A stretch of 5,868 nucleotides of DNA from Deltaproteobacteria bacterium (GTDB lineage Bacteria > Desulfobacterota > Desulfomonilia > UBA1062): NCBI GenBank assembly GCA_020053185.1, contig JAGVNP010000297.1, positions 1 to 5,868 on the forward strand, read 5' to 3'. Of this stretch, positions 5,769 through 5,868 are shown one piece after another (positions within the stretch are counted from its first letter, which is position 1; each line of letters opens with the position of its first letter). The notes under the pieces are model-generated. The model was not told the DNA's origin. It worked only from the letters and a program-made list of their open reading frames with translations, and did not search any database. A program made the translations under genes and the position numbers.

Positions 5769-5868
5769 CTGCTCTTCCCTTCCTTGATAATTTGACCTAT
5801 CGCCTCAATGGCAGCAAATATTTGATCTTCCGTATTAAAGTAGTTGAAACTAAAGCGGACAGATCCCG
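5765..5868 (-). CDS. Class V aminotransferase / cysteine desulfurase-like protein, C-terminal end only
   Basis: Only the last 33 codons are in the window; the rest lies beyond position 5868. The frame reads GSVRFSFNYFNTEDQIFAAI and continues to a TGA at 5767-5765. This is the usual end of class V PLP enzymes of the NifS/SufS type: a G-x-VR-x-S strand, the (Y)-(F)-NT-x-(E)D stretch and a final helix. Its stop overlaps the yedF start as ATGA. In selenium-using bacteria a cysteine desulfurase-family protein commonly precedes yedF and DUF3343, and I infer that subgroup from context. It would be a second desulfurase or selenocysteine lyase beside the nifS product. The catalytic cysteine and PLP lysine are outside the window, so activity cannot be judged. 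Confidence 0.8.
   Translation of the reverse strand, partial: GSVRFSFNYFNTEDQIFAAIEAIGQIIKEGKSR

Overview
The window is a compact bacterial stretch in which every convincing gene lies on the minus strand, so transcription runs from high to low coordinates. Nine genes are visible. The two at the window edges are cut. There are no RNA genes, mobile elements or CRISPR arrays, and no gene-free stretch over 300 bases. The only sizeable intergenic gap (4778-4923) carries a promoter and a likely operator.

Right-hand block (4924-5868): the last 33 codons of a class V aminotransferase/cysteine desulfurase-like protein, then yedF (TusA domain plus DsrE-like domain), then a small DUF3343 protein. The genes overlap by ATGA at both junctions. 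This trio is known from selenium-utilising bacteria and suggests handling of sulfur or selenium as persulfide or selenide.

Middle and left block (1-4777): an Rrf2/IscR-type regulator, cysteine desulfurase (nifS/iscS), scaffold (nifU/iscU), tRNA 2-thiouridylase (mnmA), quinolinate synthase (nadA) and the first 258 residues of O-acetylhomoserine sulfhydrylase (metY). The first five genes overlap or are one base apart; metY follows nadA after 55 bases with no visible terminator. This looks like one operon behind a TTGACA promoter at about 4812-4840.

Functionally, the regulator would sense Fe-S status. NifS makes persulfide and NifU builds clusters. Two downstream products look like clients: NadA keeps all three [4Fe-4S] ligand cysteines, and MnmA has the CxxC...C active-site variant, which could also carry a cluster. 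MnmA needs sulfur from NifS as well. MetY assimilates sulfide into homocysteine. The window is therefore a sulfur/Fe-S (and probably selenium) trafficking island.

Organism: the minimal NifS-NifU system (no hscAB, fdx or iscA), the selenium-associated trio and sulfide assimilation through MetY suggest an anaerobe or microaerophile, for example of the Nitrospirota, Desulfobacterota or Clostridia type. The phylum is a guess from gene order and motif style and cannot be fixed without searches. The genes are individually known families. The interest lies in their combination, in the MnmA and regulator cysteine patterns, and in the promoter repeats.
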